This document shows positions 17,091 through 25,292 of a stretch of DNA of 56,236 nt, piece by piece; position 1 is the stretch's first letter, and each line of letters opens with the position of its first letter. The stretch is from DASRHK01 sp035650495 (lineage in GTDB: Bacteria; Pseudomonadota; Gammaproteobacteria; Nevskiales; Nevskiaceae), in assembly GCA_035650495.1 (NCBI GenBank), contig DASRHK010000058.1, positions 1 to 56,236 of the forward strand, written 5' to 3'. Position numbers and translations under genes: made by a program. The notes under the pieces are model-generated. The model saw only the letters and a list, made by a program, of their open reading frames with translations. It was not told where the DNA came from and did no database searches.

Positions 17091-18263
17091 TTATCGGCGC
17101 ATGATCTGGCCGGCTTCTTCCTTCTTCTCGACCTTCAAGCCCTTCACGAACTCGTCTTCCATCAGGTTGCGCTTGGCGCGCTTGCTGTCGAGCTTGATCC
17201 TGAGGCGCAGCTCGTTCTGCGAGTCCGCGTTCTTGATCGCGTCTTCGTAGCTGATCAGGCCGTTCTCGAACAGGCCGAACAGCGACTGGTCGAAGGTGAC
17301 CATGCCCATCTCGGCGGAGCGGCCCATCACTTCCTTGATCTCCGCGAGCTCGCCCTTGGCGATGAGATCGGCGATCAGCCCGGAGTTGAGCATGATCTCG
17401 ACGGCGGGCACGCGGCCGGTGCCGTCCTCCTTCGGGATCAGGCGCTGCGAGATGATGGCGCGCAGATTGAGCGACAGATCGAGCAGCAGCTGGTTGCGAT
17501 GCTCGGCCGGGAAGAAGTCGATGATGCGGCCGAGCGCCTGGTTCGAATTGTTCGCGTGCAGCGTCGTCAGCACGAGATGTCCGGTCTCCGCGAAGCGGAT
17601 CGCGTACTCCATCGTCTCGCGTGTGCGCACCTCGCCGATCTGGATCACGTCCGGCGCCTGGCGCAGGGTGTTCTTCAGCGCGTTCTCCCAGTTCATCGTG
17701 TCGAGACCGATCTCGCGCTGATTGACGATCGAGTTCTTGTGCACGTGCACGAACTCGATGGGATCCTCGATGGTGATGATGTGGTCCTTCGACTTGCCAT
17801 TGCGATGGCCGACCATCGCGGCGAGCGTGTTCGACTTGCCCGAGCCCGTCGCGCCGACCAGGATGACCAGGCCGCGCTTGTACATGACGATGTCGGCGAT
17901 GCGCGGCGGCAGATTGAGCTGCTCGAAGGACGGGATGCGCGATTCGATCGAGCGGATCACGCAGGCGACCGCGCCCTGCTGGATGAACGCGGAGCAGCGG
18001 AAGCGGCCGATGCCCGGCGGCGCGATCGCGAACTGGCACTCGTTGTTCGACTCGAACTCCTTCATCAGGCGATCGTTCATCAACGAGCGCACGATGACCG
18101 CGGTGTCCTCCGACGTCAGCACCTTGTCGGTCACCGAAGTGACCTCGCCGTGCACCTTGAACGCCGGCGGGAAGCCCGCGGTGACGAGCAGGTCCGAGGC
18201 CTCCCGCTGGCGCATCTGCGTGAGCAGGTAGTGCACCAGCTTGATAGCTTGATCGCGATCCAT
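17091..18263 (-). CDS. pilU: Type IV pilus retraction ATPase PilU
   Basis: A 390-residue PilT-family ATPase of PilU type and length. Walker A is GATGSGKSN at about 137-145, the ASP box reads ITIEDPIEFVHVHKNSIVNQ, Walker B is VIQIGEVRTRETM, and the C-terminal extension (RAKRNLMEDEFVKGLKVEKK) is typical of PilU. PilU forms a hexamer that works with PilT to retract the pilus under load. It is 21 bp after pilT in the same operon. Confidence 0.93.
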   Translation of the reverse strand: MDRDQAIKLVHYLLTQMRQREASDLLVTAGFPPAFKVHGEVTSVTDKVLTSEDTAVIVRSLMNDRLMKEFESNNECQFAIAPPGIGRFRCSAFIQQGAVACVIRSIESRIPSFEQLNLPPRIADIVMYKRGLVILVGATGSGKSNTLAAMVGHRNGKSKDHIITIEDPIEFVHVHKNSIVNQREIGLDTMNWENALKNTLRQAPDVIQIGEVRTRETMEYAIRFAETGHLVLTTLHANNSNQALGRIIDFFPAEHRNQLLLDLSLNLRAIISQRLIPKEDGTGRVPAVEIMLNSGLIADLIAKGELAEIKEVMGRSAEMGMVTFDQSLFGLFENGLISYEDAIKNADSQNELRLRIKLDSKRAKRNLMEDEFVKGLKVEKKEEAGQIMRR

Positions 18264-18284
18264 CGTGTCCCTCCCCGCTCTTCT

Positions 18285-19325
18285 TTAGAGAGCGAAATCC
18301 TTCGGGCTCTTCGAGTACACCCGCGCTTCGTTGATGTCGATGACGCCCTTGCGGCACAGCTCCTTCAGGTGCTGGTCGAGCGTCTGCATGCCGTCCTTCT
18401 GGCCGGTCTGGATCGCGGAGTACATCTGCGCGACCTTGTTCTCGCGGATCAGGTTGCGCACGGCGTCGGTGCCGATCAGCACCTCCCACGCCGCGGTGCG
18501 GCCGCCGCCGCGCTTCTTCAAGAGCGCCTGCGCGATCACCGCGACGAGCGAGCCCGAGAGCATCGCGCGCACCATGTCCTTCTCGGCCGCGGGGAAGACG
18601 TCGATGATGCGGTCGATCGTCTTCGACGCCGAATTGGTGTGCAGCGTGCCGAACACGAGGTGTCCGGTCTCCGCGGCCGTGAGCGCGAGACGGATCGTCT
18701 CCAGATCGCGCATCTCACCGACGAGGATGGTGTCGGGATCTTCGCGCAGCGCCGAGCGCAGCGCTTCCGAGAAGCCGAGCGTGTCGCGGCCGAGCTCGCG
18801 CTGGTTGATCAGGGAGCGCTTCGGCAGGTGCACGAACTCGATCGGGTCCTCGACCGTGAGGATGTGGCTGTGCTCGGACTCGTTGATGAAGTCGATCATC
18901 GCGGCGAGCGTGGTCGACTTGCCCGAGCCGGTCGGGCCCGTGACCAGGCACAGCCCGCGCGGCAGCTGGCAGATCTCCTTGAAGACGGGCAGCGCGCCGA
19001 GGGTCTCGAGCGGGATGACCTTGTCGGGAATCGTTCGGAACACAGCGGACGCGCCGCGCTGCTGATTGAATGCGTTGACGCGGAAGCGCGCGACGCCGGG
19101 GATCTCGAACGAGAAGTCGACTTCCAGGAACTCCTGCCACAGCTTGCGCTGCTTGTCGTTCATGATGTCGAACACCATGTCGTGCACTTCCTTGTGCTGC
19201 AGCACGGGCAACGACACGCGCTTCATGTCGCCGTCGACGCGCACCATCGGCTCGACGCCGGCGGACAAGTGCAGATCCGAGGCACCCTGCTTGACCGAGA
19301 ATGTCAGCAATTGGGCGATATCCAT
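18285..19325 (-). CDS. pilT: Type IV pilus retraction ATPase PilT
   Basis: A 346-residue PilT, close to the 344 of pseudomonads. It carries SDLHLSAG at the N terminus, Walker A GPTGSGKST at 130-138, ILTVEDPIEFVH, Walker B TILVGEMRDLETI, the His box GHLVFGTLHT and the PilT-specific AVRNLIRENKV motif needed for retraction. It is the first gene of a three-ATPase operon and divergent from yggS, the usual neighbour in this group. No other type IV pilus genes are in the window. Confidence 0.96.
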   Translation of the reverse strand: MDIAQLLTFSVKQGASDLHLSAGVEPMVRVDGDMKRVSLPVLQHKEVHDMVFDIMNDKQRKLWQEFLEVDFSFEIPGVARFRVNAFNQQRGASAVFRTIPDKVIPLETLGALPVFKEICQLPRGLCLVTGPTGSGKSTTLAAMIDFINESEHSHILTVEDPIEFVHLPKRSLINQRELGRDTLGFSEALRSALREDPDTILVGEMRDLETIRLALTAAETGHLVFGTLHTNSASKTIDRIIDVFPAAEKDMVRAMLSGSLVAVIAQALLKKRGGGRTAAWEVLIGTDAVRNLIRENKVAQMYSAIQTGQKDGMQTLDQHLKELCRKGVIDINEARVYSKSPKDFAL

Positions 19326-19417
19326 CAGTTCTCCCGACTAAGCCCCGAAAACGGTTCCGACCCTGGGTTTGATACACACTATCGGCAATCTCCCGCAGCG
19401 GCAATATGGGCTAAGCC

Positions 19418-20101
19418 TTGGACGACATTGGCGCTAACGTCGCCGCGGTGCGCGAGCGGATGGCCGCCGCCTGCAAGGCCGCAGGGCGGCCGGCCGATGC
19501 CGTCCGTCTGCTCGCCGTCACCAAGACCTTCGGCGTCGAGGCGATCGCACAGGCCATGGCGGCGGGCGTCTGCGAGTTTGGCGAGAACTACCTCCAGGAG
19601 GCAGTGGCAAAAATCTCCCGGTTGCCGCGCGAGGCCGTCACCTGGCATTTCATCGGCCCGATCCAGTCGAACAAGACCCGCGGCATCGCCGAGACCTTCG
19701 ACTGGGTGCACGGCATCGATCGCCCGAAGATCGCTCAGCGCCTGTCGGACCAGCGACCCGCCGACCTGCCGGCGCTGCAGGTGTGCGTGCAAGTGAACAT
19801 CTCCGGCGAAGCGAGCAAGTCCGGCTGCGCGCCCGAGGAAGCGGAATCCCTCTGTCGCGCGGTCGCGCAGCTGCCGCGCCTGACGCTGCGCGGCCTGATG
19901 GCGATTCCGGCGCCGGAAGAGAGCGGTCGCGACGTGCGCGCCGATTATCGAAGGCTGCGCGAGCTGTTCGATCGGCTGCGACGATCCGGACTGCAACTCG
20001 ATACACTTTCCGCCGGCATGTCGCACGATCTCGAGATCGCGATCGAGGAAGGATCGACGCTCGTGCGCATCGGCACCGCCATCTTCGGGGAGAGATCGTG
20101 A
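19418..20101 (+). CDS. yggS: PLP homeostasis protein YggS/PLPBP
   Basis: A 227-residue PLP-binding protein of the alanine-racemase-like fold. K36 in LLAVTKTFG is the PLP lysine; FGENYLQEA, WHFIGPIQSNK and MSHDLEIAIEEGSTLVRIG are family signatures. It balances cytosolic vitamin B6 pools. The TTG start is forced by the N-terminal alignment (MDDIGANVAAVRERM) and the lack of any earlier start. Its stop overlaps the rpiA start in GTGA, so the two are coupled. Confidence 0.93.
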   Translation: MDDIGANVAAVRERMAAACKAAGRPADAVRLLAVTKTFGVEAIAQAMAAGVCEFGENYLQEAVAKISRLPREAVTWHFIGPIQSNKTRGIAETFDWVHGIDRPKIAQRLSDQRPADLPALQVCVQVNISGEASKSGCAPEEAESLCRAVAQLPRLTLRGLMAIPAPEESGRDVRADYRRLRELFDRLRRSGLQLDTLSAGMSHDLEIAIEEGSTLVRIGTAIFGERS

Positions 20102-20763
20102 GTCAGGACCAAGCCAAGCGCGCGGCCGCGGAAGCTGCGCTCAAGTACCTCGTGCCGGGCGAGCCGCTCGGCGTCGGCACCGGCTCGACGGTGAACTTCT
20201 TCATCGACATGCTCGCCAGACATCGCGACGAGATCCCCGCCGCGGTCTCATCTTCGGAAGCGAGCACTGCGAAGCTCAAGGCGATCGGCATCAAGGTCGA
20301 CGATCTCAACATGGTCGGCTCGCTGTCGATCTACGTCGACGGCGCCGACGAAGCCGACGAGAACCTGCGACTCATCAAGGGCGGCGGCGCGGCGCTCACG
20401 CGCGAGAAGATCGTCGCGGGTGCGTCGCGAAAATTCGTCTGCATCGCCGACGAGTCGAAGCTGGTCAAGGTGCTCGGCAAGTTCCCGCTGCCGATCGAAG
20501 TGATCCCGATGGCCCGCAGCTTCGTGTCGCGGGAGATGATCAAGCTCGGGGGCGTGCCGAAGTATCGCGAAGGCGTCGTCACCGACAATGGCAACCAGAT
20601 CGTCGACGTGTCGGGGCTGTCGATCACCGATCCGGTCGGGCTCGAGTCGAAGATCAGCCTGATTCCGGGCGTCGTCACGGTCGGGCTCTTCGCGCATCGT
20701 CCCGCGGATGTGCTGCTGCTCGGATCGCCCAACGGGGTGCGCGAGATCAAGCCGCAGAAATAA
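20098..20763 (+). CDS. rpiA: Ribose-5-phosphate isomerase A
   Basis: A 221-residue RpiA interconverting ribose-5-phosphate and ribulose-5-phosphate. GVGTGSTVNFFID binds phosphate, VDGADEAD contains the catalytic region, KGGGAALTREKIVA and the acidic DGNQIVD-like segment follow. GTG start with GGGGAG 5 nt upstream, overlapping the yggS stop. A strong hairpin directly follows the TAA stop. Confidence 0.95.
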   Translation: MSQDQAKRAAAEAALKYLVPGEPLGVGTGSTVNFFIDMLARHRDEIPAAVSSSEASTAKLKAIGIKVDDLNMVGSLSIYVDGADEADENLRLIKGGGAALTREKIVAGASRKFVCIADESKLVKVLGKFPLPIEVIPMARSFVSREMIKLGGVPKYREGVVTDNGNQIVDVSGLSITDPVGLESKISLIPGVVTVGLFAHRPADVLLLGSPNGVREIKPQK

Positions 20764-20789
20764 GAAGGCCGGCTACGTGGCCGGCCTTC
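20764..20789. terminator. Terminator hairpin between convergent rpiA and rhlE
   Basis: A perfect 10-bp inverted repeat (GAAGGCCGGC / GCCGGCCTTC) with a 6-nt loop begins at the base after the rpiA stop. Only a weak pyrimidine tract (GTCTCCCGTTCC) follows on the plus strand, so efficiency is uncertain. It could serve both convergent genes. Confidence 0.6.
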
Positions 20790-20819
20790 GTCTCCCGTTC
20801 CCTGTGCCCCAGAACTCCG

Positions 20820-22136
20820 TCAGTGCACCTTCCGCGATTTGCCCAGCAGATGCTCGGCGGACTTATGCGCCTTGCCGCCGCCGCCACGCCAGCCACCGCC
20901 TTGATGCTTGCCCGGCCATGACGGCCGTCCGTGCTGCTGCTGGCGATGCTGGCCTTGGCTCTGGCGATGCTGGTGGTGCTGATTCTGCTGCTGCGGCTGT
21001 CCCGTGCCGGGCTCGAAGCCCGCGATCACCGTCGACGGCAGCGTGCGCTTGATGAGGTTCTGGATCGCGCGCAGCTCGTTCTTCTCGTCGGGGCTCACGA
21101 GCGACACCGCCTCGCCGCTCGCGCCCGCGCGACCCGTGCGGCCGATGCGGTGCACGTAATCCTCGGGGACGTTCGGCAGCTCGAAATTCACCACGTGCGG
21201 CAGCTGATCGATGTCGAGCCCGCGCGCCGCGATGTCGGTCGCGACCAGCACGCGGATACGATTCGCCTTGAAGTCGGCGAGCGCGCGCGTGCGCGCACCC
21301 TGCGACTTGTTGCCGTGGATCGCGGCGCAGACGATGCCGCGCTTCTCGAGCTGCTGCGCGAGACGATTGGCGCCGTGCTTGGTGCGGCAGAACACCAGCA
21401 CCTGCTCCCAGTCTTCGGTCGTGATCAGGTGCGCGAGCAGCGCGAGCTTGCGCGACTTGTCGACCTGATAGACCTGCTGATCGATCAGGTCGACCGTGGC
21501 GTTGCGCGGCGCGACTTCGACGGTCGCGGGATCGCGCAGGATGCCGTGCGCGAGCTTGCGGATGTCGTCGGAGAACGTCGCCGAGAACATCAGGTTCTGG
21601 CGCTCACGCGGCAGCGCGCCGATGACACGACGAATGTCATGGATGAAGCCCATGTCGAGCATGCGATCGGCTTCATCGAGCACCAGGATCTGGAGGTGGC
21701 GCAGGTCGACCGTGCGCTGCTGCATGTGGTCGAGCAGGCGGCCCGGCGTGGCGATGACGATGTCGACGCCGCGCCTGAGCTGATCGATCTGCGGATTGAT
21801 GTTGACGCCGCCGAACACGACCGCGCTCTTGAGCTCGGTGTGACGGCCATAGTTGCGGACCGACTCGGCGACCTGCGCCGCGAGCTCGCGCGTCGGCACG
21901 AGCACGAGCGCACGCACGACGCGATGGCCCTGCGCGGGTTGCGCGGAGAGCTTCTGCAGGATCGGCAACACGAACGCGGCGGTCTTGCCGGTGCCGGTTT
22001 GCGCGGCAGCGAGCAGATCGCGGCCGGAGAGGATGACGGGGATCGCCTGCGCCTGGATCGGCGTGGCGGTTGAGTAGCCTTCGTCCGCGACGGCACGCAG
22101 CAGGCCGTCGGCCAAGCCGAGAGTAGAGAACGACAT
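20820..22136 (-). CDS. rhlE: DEAD-box ATP-dependent RNA helicase, RhlE type
   Basis: A 438-residue DEAD-box helicase. The Q motif region precedes AQTGTGKT (45-52), PTRELA, TPGRLLDHM, VLDEADRMLDMGF, SAT, and the C-terminal core has ATDIAARGLDID and HRIGRTGRAG. The tail after about residue 375 is rich in Gln, His, Gly and ends basic, as in RhlE proteins that bind RNA. It unwinds structured RNA in ribosome assembly, decay or cold adaptation. AGGAG lies 10 nt before the ATG. The transcript has a folded leader of roughly 110 nt. Confidence 0.93.
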   Translation of the reverse strand: MSFSTLGLADGLLRAVADEGYSTATPIQAQAIPVILSGRDLLAAAQTGTGKTAAFVLPILQKLSAQPAQGHRVVRALVLVPTRELAAQVAESVRNYGRHTELKSAVVFGGVNINPQIDQLRRGVDIVIATPGRLLDHMQQRTVDLRHLQILVLDEADRMLDMGFIHDIRRVIGALPRERQNLMFSATFSDDIRKLAHGILRDPATVEVAPRNATVDLIDQQVYQVDKSRKLALLAHLITTEDWEQVLVFCRTKHGANRLAQQLEKRGIVCAAIHGNKSQGARTRALADFKANRIRVLVATDIAARGLDIDQLPHVVNFELPNVPEDYVHRIGRTGRAGASGEAVSLVSPDEKNELRAIQNLIKRTLPSTVIAGFEPGTGQPQQQNQHHQHRQSQGQHRQQQHGRPSWPGKHQGGGWRGGGGKAHKSAEHLLGKSRKVH

Positions 22137-22162
22137 CGAGCTTTTGCTCCTGAAGCGCCCGG

Positions 22163-22235
22163 ACCTGCATCGCAGGTAACCGGTTCAGGCAGCGAAATCA
22201 GTTTGGGAAACTGGAGGTGCGAACCGGACCGCACC
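22163..22235 (-). other. Structured 5' leader of rhlE, three hairpins
   Basis: Three perfect inverted repeats lie in series in the presumed leader: ACCTGC-ATC-GCAGGT (22163-22177), AGTTT-GGG-AAACT (22200-22212) and GGTGCG-(8 nt)-CGCACC (22216-22235). A leader that folds and encodes a helicase suggests cold-shock-type or autoregulatory control. That role is inference. Confidence 0.4.
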
Positions 22236-22251
22236 CGACAACGAGGCGCGC

Positions 22252-22279
22252 ACTATACAGACATCATCCCCGCTGTGGA
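22252..22279 (-). promoter_or_regulatory. Candidate promoter of rhlE
   Basis: On the minus strand TCCACA and TATAGT are 16 bp apart, matching 4 of 6 and 5 of 6 positions of the sigma-70 consensus. Transcription would begin near 22245, giving the leader with three hairpins. Confidence 0.35.
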
Positions 22280-22323
22280 AGAATGTCCCTCCATTTTGTT
22301 GATGTCTCCAGGAGGAGTCGCAC

Positions 22324-22815
22324 ATGCGCCATGTTCAGGCTGTGATGCTCATCACGTTCGCCGCCGCTTCGATGTCGGCACGCGCCGACAAGACCTGGGA
22401 CGCGGTCAAGGACGCGGCCAAGCAACAGGTGCAGACCCAGGCCGAGACGCGGCTGGGGCTCGCCAATCCCTCGCCCGCGGGCGCGAAGGTCTACTTCATC
22501 GGCATCAAGGACGGCGACACCGTCTCGAGCCCGGTGAAGGTCGCGTTCGGGCTGTCCGGCATGGGCATCGCGCCGGCCGGCACGCAATTCGAGAACACCG
22601 GCCACCATCATCTGCTGATCGATGACCCGCAGATCGACCTCACGCAGCCGCTGCCGCAGAACGATCAGGTCAAGCATTTCGGCAAGGGCCAGACGGAGAC
22701 GTCGCTCGAGCTCAAGCCCGGCAAGCACACGCTGCAGCTGCTGTTCGCGGACTGGAAGCACCAGCCGTTCAATCCGTCGGTGCAGTCCGACAAGATCACC
22801 GTCACGGTCAAATAA
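22324..22815 (+). CDS. Periplasmic DUF4399 protein
   Basis: A 163-residue exported protein. The signal peptide is MRHVQAVMLITFAAASMSARA. The mature part carries the DUF4399 pattern: AKVYFIGIKDGDTVSSPVKV, GMGIAPAGT, NTGHHHLLID, HFGKGQTETSLEL and KHTLQLLFADW. GGAGGAG is 6 nt before the ATG. The three-histidine cluster suggests metal binding but the function is unknown. It stands alone, with the SDR gene following after a palindromic repeat. Confidence 0.85.
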   Translation: MRHVQAVMLITFAAASMSARADKTWDAVKDAAKQQVQTQAETRLGLANPSPAGAKVYFIGIKDGDTVSSPVKVAFGLSGMGIAPAGTQFENTGHHHLLIDDPQIDLTQPLPQNDQVKHFGKGQTETSLELKPGKHTLQLLFADWKHQPFNPSVQSDKITVTVK

Positions 22816-22822
22816 GAACTGG

Positions 22823-22842
22823 ATTCCCGCCTTCGCGGGAAT
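22823..22842 (+). repeat. REP-type palindrome
   Basis: ATTCCCGC-CTTC-GCGGGAAT is a perfect 8-bp hairpin with a four-base loop, in a context (GG before, GACG after) common to short dispersed REP-like repeats of many proteobacteria. It lies between two codirectional genes. I find only one copy in this window. Confidence 0.6.
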
Positions 22843-22853
22843 GACGAGGGTTC

Positions 22854-23615
22854 ATGAAGATCTCAGGGAGTGTGTTCGTCATCACCGGTGGCGCCTCCGG
22901 GCTCGGCGGCGCCACCGCGTCTCATCTCGCCAAGCTCGGCGCGAAAGTCGTCATCGCCGATTTGAACGAAGCCGGCGGTAGCGCGCTCGCCAAGGAGATC
23001 GGCGGCCGCTTCTCGCGCTGCGACGTCACCAAGGAAGCCGATGCGCAAGCTGCGGTCGCGACTGCGACGAAGGAATTCGGCGCGGTGCACGGTCTGGTCA
23101 ACTGCGCCGGCATCGGCACGCCGGCGAAAGTGCTCGGCAAGGAAGGACCGATCGCGCTCGAGGCATTCAACAAGGTGATCCAGATCAACCTCGTCGGCAC
23201 CTTCAACATGCTGCGCCTCGCCGCGAACGAGATGGCGAAGAACAACCCCAATGACGAAGGCGAGCGCGGCGTGATCGTGAACACCGCGTCGGTCGCCGCG
23301 TTCGACGGACAGATCGGTCAGCCGGCTTACGCGGCGTCGAAGGCAGGCGTCGTCGGCATGACGCTGCCGATCGCGCGCGAATTTGCGCGCTCTGGGATCC
23401 GCGTCGTCACCATCGCGCCGGGATTGTTCGAGACGCCGATGATGGCGAGCCTGCCGAAGGAAGCGCAGGAGTCGCTCGGCAAGAGCGTGCCGTTCCCGTC
23501 GCGGCTTGGACGGCCGTCGGAGTTCGCGCTGCTGACGCAGCAGATCGTCGAGAACCCGATGCTGAACGGCGAGACGATCCGCCTGGACGGCGCGCTGAGG
23601 ATGGCGCCCAAGTAA
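22854..23615 (+). CDS. SDR, 3-hydroxyacyl-CoA dehydrogenase type 2 (HSD17B10-like)
   Basis: A 253-residue SDR closely resembling the HSD10/3-hydroxyacyl-CoA dehydrogenase type 2 group. TGGASGLGGATA binds NAD, ADLNEAGG marks NAD preference, and the catalytic set is in NTASVAAFDGQIGQPAYAAS with the lysine after it. NPMLNGETIRLDGALRMAPK is the characteristic end. It would oxidise 3-hydroxyacyl-CoA in beta-oxidation, particularly of branched substrates. It is preceded by a REP hairpin and appears to be its own unit. Confidence 0.9.
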   Translation: MKISGSVFVITGGASGLGGATASHLAKLGAKVVIADLNEAGGSALAKEIGGRFSRCDVTKEADAQAAVATATKEFGAVHGLVNCAGIGTPAKVLGKEGPIALEAFNKVIQINLVGTFNMLRLAANEMAKNNPNDEGERGVIVNTASVAAFDGQIGQPAYAASKAGVVGMTLPIAREFARSGIRVVTIAPGLFETPMMASLPKEAQESLGKSVPFPSRLGRPSEFALLTQQIVENPMLNGETIRLDGALRMAPK

Positions 23616-23637
23616 AGCGCGCCAGGCGCGCCGGTCT

Positions 23638-24513
23638 TCAGGCCCGCCGCGAAAGGAACTGGATCACCCGCTCCGAGAACACCTGCGGCTGCTCCAGGTG
23701 CATGAAGTGTCCGGCGTCGCTGATCTCCGCGAGCAGGAGATCCGAAGCGAACAGATGCTCCTGACCCTGGAACATCTCACGGCCGATGCAGCCGTCGTCG
23801 GTGCCGTAGATGACGCAAGTGGGAACCGGCACCGGTGACGTCGCGATCTGCCAGCCTTCGGTGCTGGCGAGACTCTTCGGGATCGCGCGGTAGTAACCGA
23901 GCGCCGCCTTGATGCGCGCCGGATCGTTGAAGTTCGCCATGACCGGAGCGAGATCGTCGTCGGTGAAGGCCCATCCCGGCGACCATTCGCGGACCAGGTT
24001 CTGCAGCCACACGCTGTCGCCCGCGAGCTTGCGCTCGCCCCAGCCCGGGATCTGGAACTGGAACATGTAGCGCGAGCGACGCAGCTGCTTCAGCGTCGGA
24101 CGCAACAGAAAGCGTCGCAGATGCGGGACCGCCGCGGTGACGATGCGCTTGATGCGATCCGGCCGCAGCACCGACGCCGCATATGCGACGACCGCACCCC
24201 AGTCATGCCCGACGATGATCGCTTCGCGCGCGCCGAAATGATCGACCAGCGCGATCGCATCGCGCGCGAGCGTGCCGACGCGATAGTCGCCGTCGGCGGG
24301 GATCGAAGTCGGCGCATAACCACGCATGAACGGCGCGACCGCGCGAAAGCCGTTCGCGGCGAGCCGGCCGATCAGATCGCGGAAGCTGTTGGCAGTGTCG
24401 GGGAATCCGTGCAGGCACAGCACGAGCGGGCCGGTGCCCTGCTCGAGGTAAGCGAACTCGAGGCCGTTGGCCTTGATCCAGCGACTGACTGGCGGAGCGT
24501 CATCCATAGGCAT
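23638..24513 (-). CDS. Alpha/beta hydrolase, epoxide-hydrolase-like
   Basis: A 291-residue alpha/beta hydrolase. HGFPDTANSF forms the oxyanion region, the nucleophile is an aspartate (D104 in VGHDWGAVV) as in epoxide hydrolases and haloalkane dehalogenases, and the catalytic histidine is in DAGHFMHLEQP near the end. The cap region has two tyrosines (YMFQFQIPGW, GYYRAIP) that may activate an epoxide. An ATG two codons later is an equally good start. It is convergent with the SDR gene and separated from the M50 protease gene by 33 bp. Confidence 0.85.
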   Translation of the reverse strand: MPMDDAPPVSRWIKANGLEFAYLEQGTGPLVLCLHGFPDTANSFRDLIGRLAANGFRAVAPFMRGYAPTSIPADGDYRVGTLARDAIALVDHFGAREAIIVGHDWGAVVAYAASVLRPDRIKRIVTAAVPHLRRFLLRPTLKQLRRSRYMFQFQIPGWGERKLAGDSVWLQNLVREWSPGWAFTDDDLAPVMANFNDPARIKAALGYYRAIPKSLASTEGWQIATSPVPVPTCVIYGTDDGCIGREMFQGQEHLFASDLLLAEISDAGHFMHLEQPQVFSERVIQFLSRRA

Positions 24514-24546
24514 TGCTATTTTGACACGCGCACGCCGGCGACCGGT

Positions 24547-25245
24547 TCATGCGTGACGCATCTGCTCCAGCTGTGAATGCAGCGAGTACGTCATCGCGCC
24601 GAGATACGCGACGAGCGCGAGATAAGCCACGCCGTAGTTGAAGCGCGTGCGCGCCGGGACGTTCTGGTAATACGCGGTATCGAAGTTGCCCTTGAGCGCC
24701 GCCATGAAGTGCGGCGCCGCGAGCAGCGCGATCACCAGGAACATCGGGCTCGGATTCCACAGGAACAAGCCGATCAGCAGCGGCGCGCCGAGCAGCCACA
24801 AGCGCGGCGAGATCACTGCGGTGACGCGTCCGCCGTCGAGCGGCGAGATCGGCAGCAGGTTGAACAGATTCAGCATGAATCCCGAATACGCGAGCGCGAG
24901 CAGCAGACCACTGCCCTGCCAGCGGGCGAGCTCGAAGCACGCGAGCGCGGCCGCGGTGCCGGCGACCGGTCCGGCGAGCCCGACGAACGCTTCGGTCTCG
25001 ACGTCGTGCGGCATGTCCTTCAGCTGGATCCACGCGCCGACGAACGGGATGAAGGTCGGCGCACCGACGGCGAGCCCGCGCTGCCGCGCCGCGATGAAGT
25101 GGCCCATCTCGTGGATGAAGATCAGCGCGACGAAGCCCACCGCGTAAGGCCAGCCCCACAGCAAGGCATACGCGAACACCGAGACCAGCATCGACAGCGC
25201 CGTGAACGCCGCCTTCGACTTGAGCAGGAGCAGCAGTGCTTTCAT
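24547..25245 (-). CDS. Site-2-protease family (M50) membrane metalloprotease
   Basis: A 232-residue integral membrane protein with the zinc motif HEMGH at 45-49 and the second motif NLLPISPLDGGR, whose D137 is the third ligand. About five or six membrane helices are visible. No PDZ domain is present, so this is a minimal S2P-type protease or a protease-like protein acting within the membrane. The start is set at the ATG giving MKALLLLLKSKAAF. It lies head-to-head with the GT-C-like gene. Substrates unknown. Confidence 0.85.
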   Translation of the reverse strand: MKALLLLLKSKAAFTALSMLVSVFAYALLWGWPYAVGFVALIFIHEMGHFIAARQRGLAVGAPTFIPFVGAWIQLKDMPHDVETEAFVGLAGPVAGTAAALACFELARWQGSGLLLALAYSGFMLNLFNLLPISPLDGGRVTAVISPRLWLLGAPLLIGLFLWNPSPMFLVIALLAAPHFMAALKGNFDTAYYQNVPARTRFNYGVAYLALVAYLGAMTYSLHSQLEQMRHA

Positions 25246-25292
25246 GGAGCCGTTATTCTGACACCACGCTGTTGCTCGAGAACGGGGGCGCA

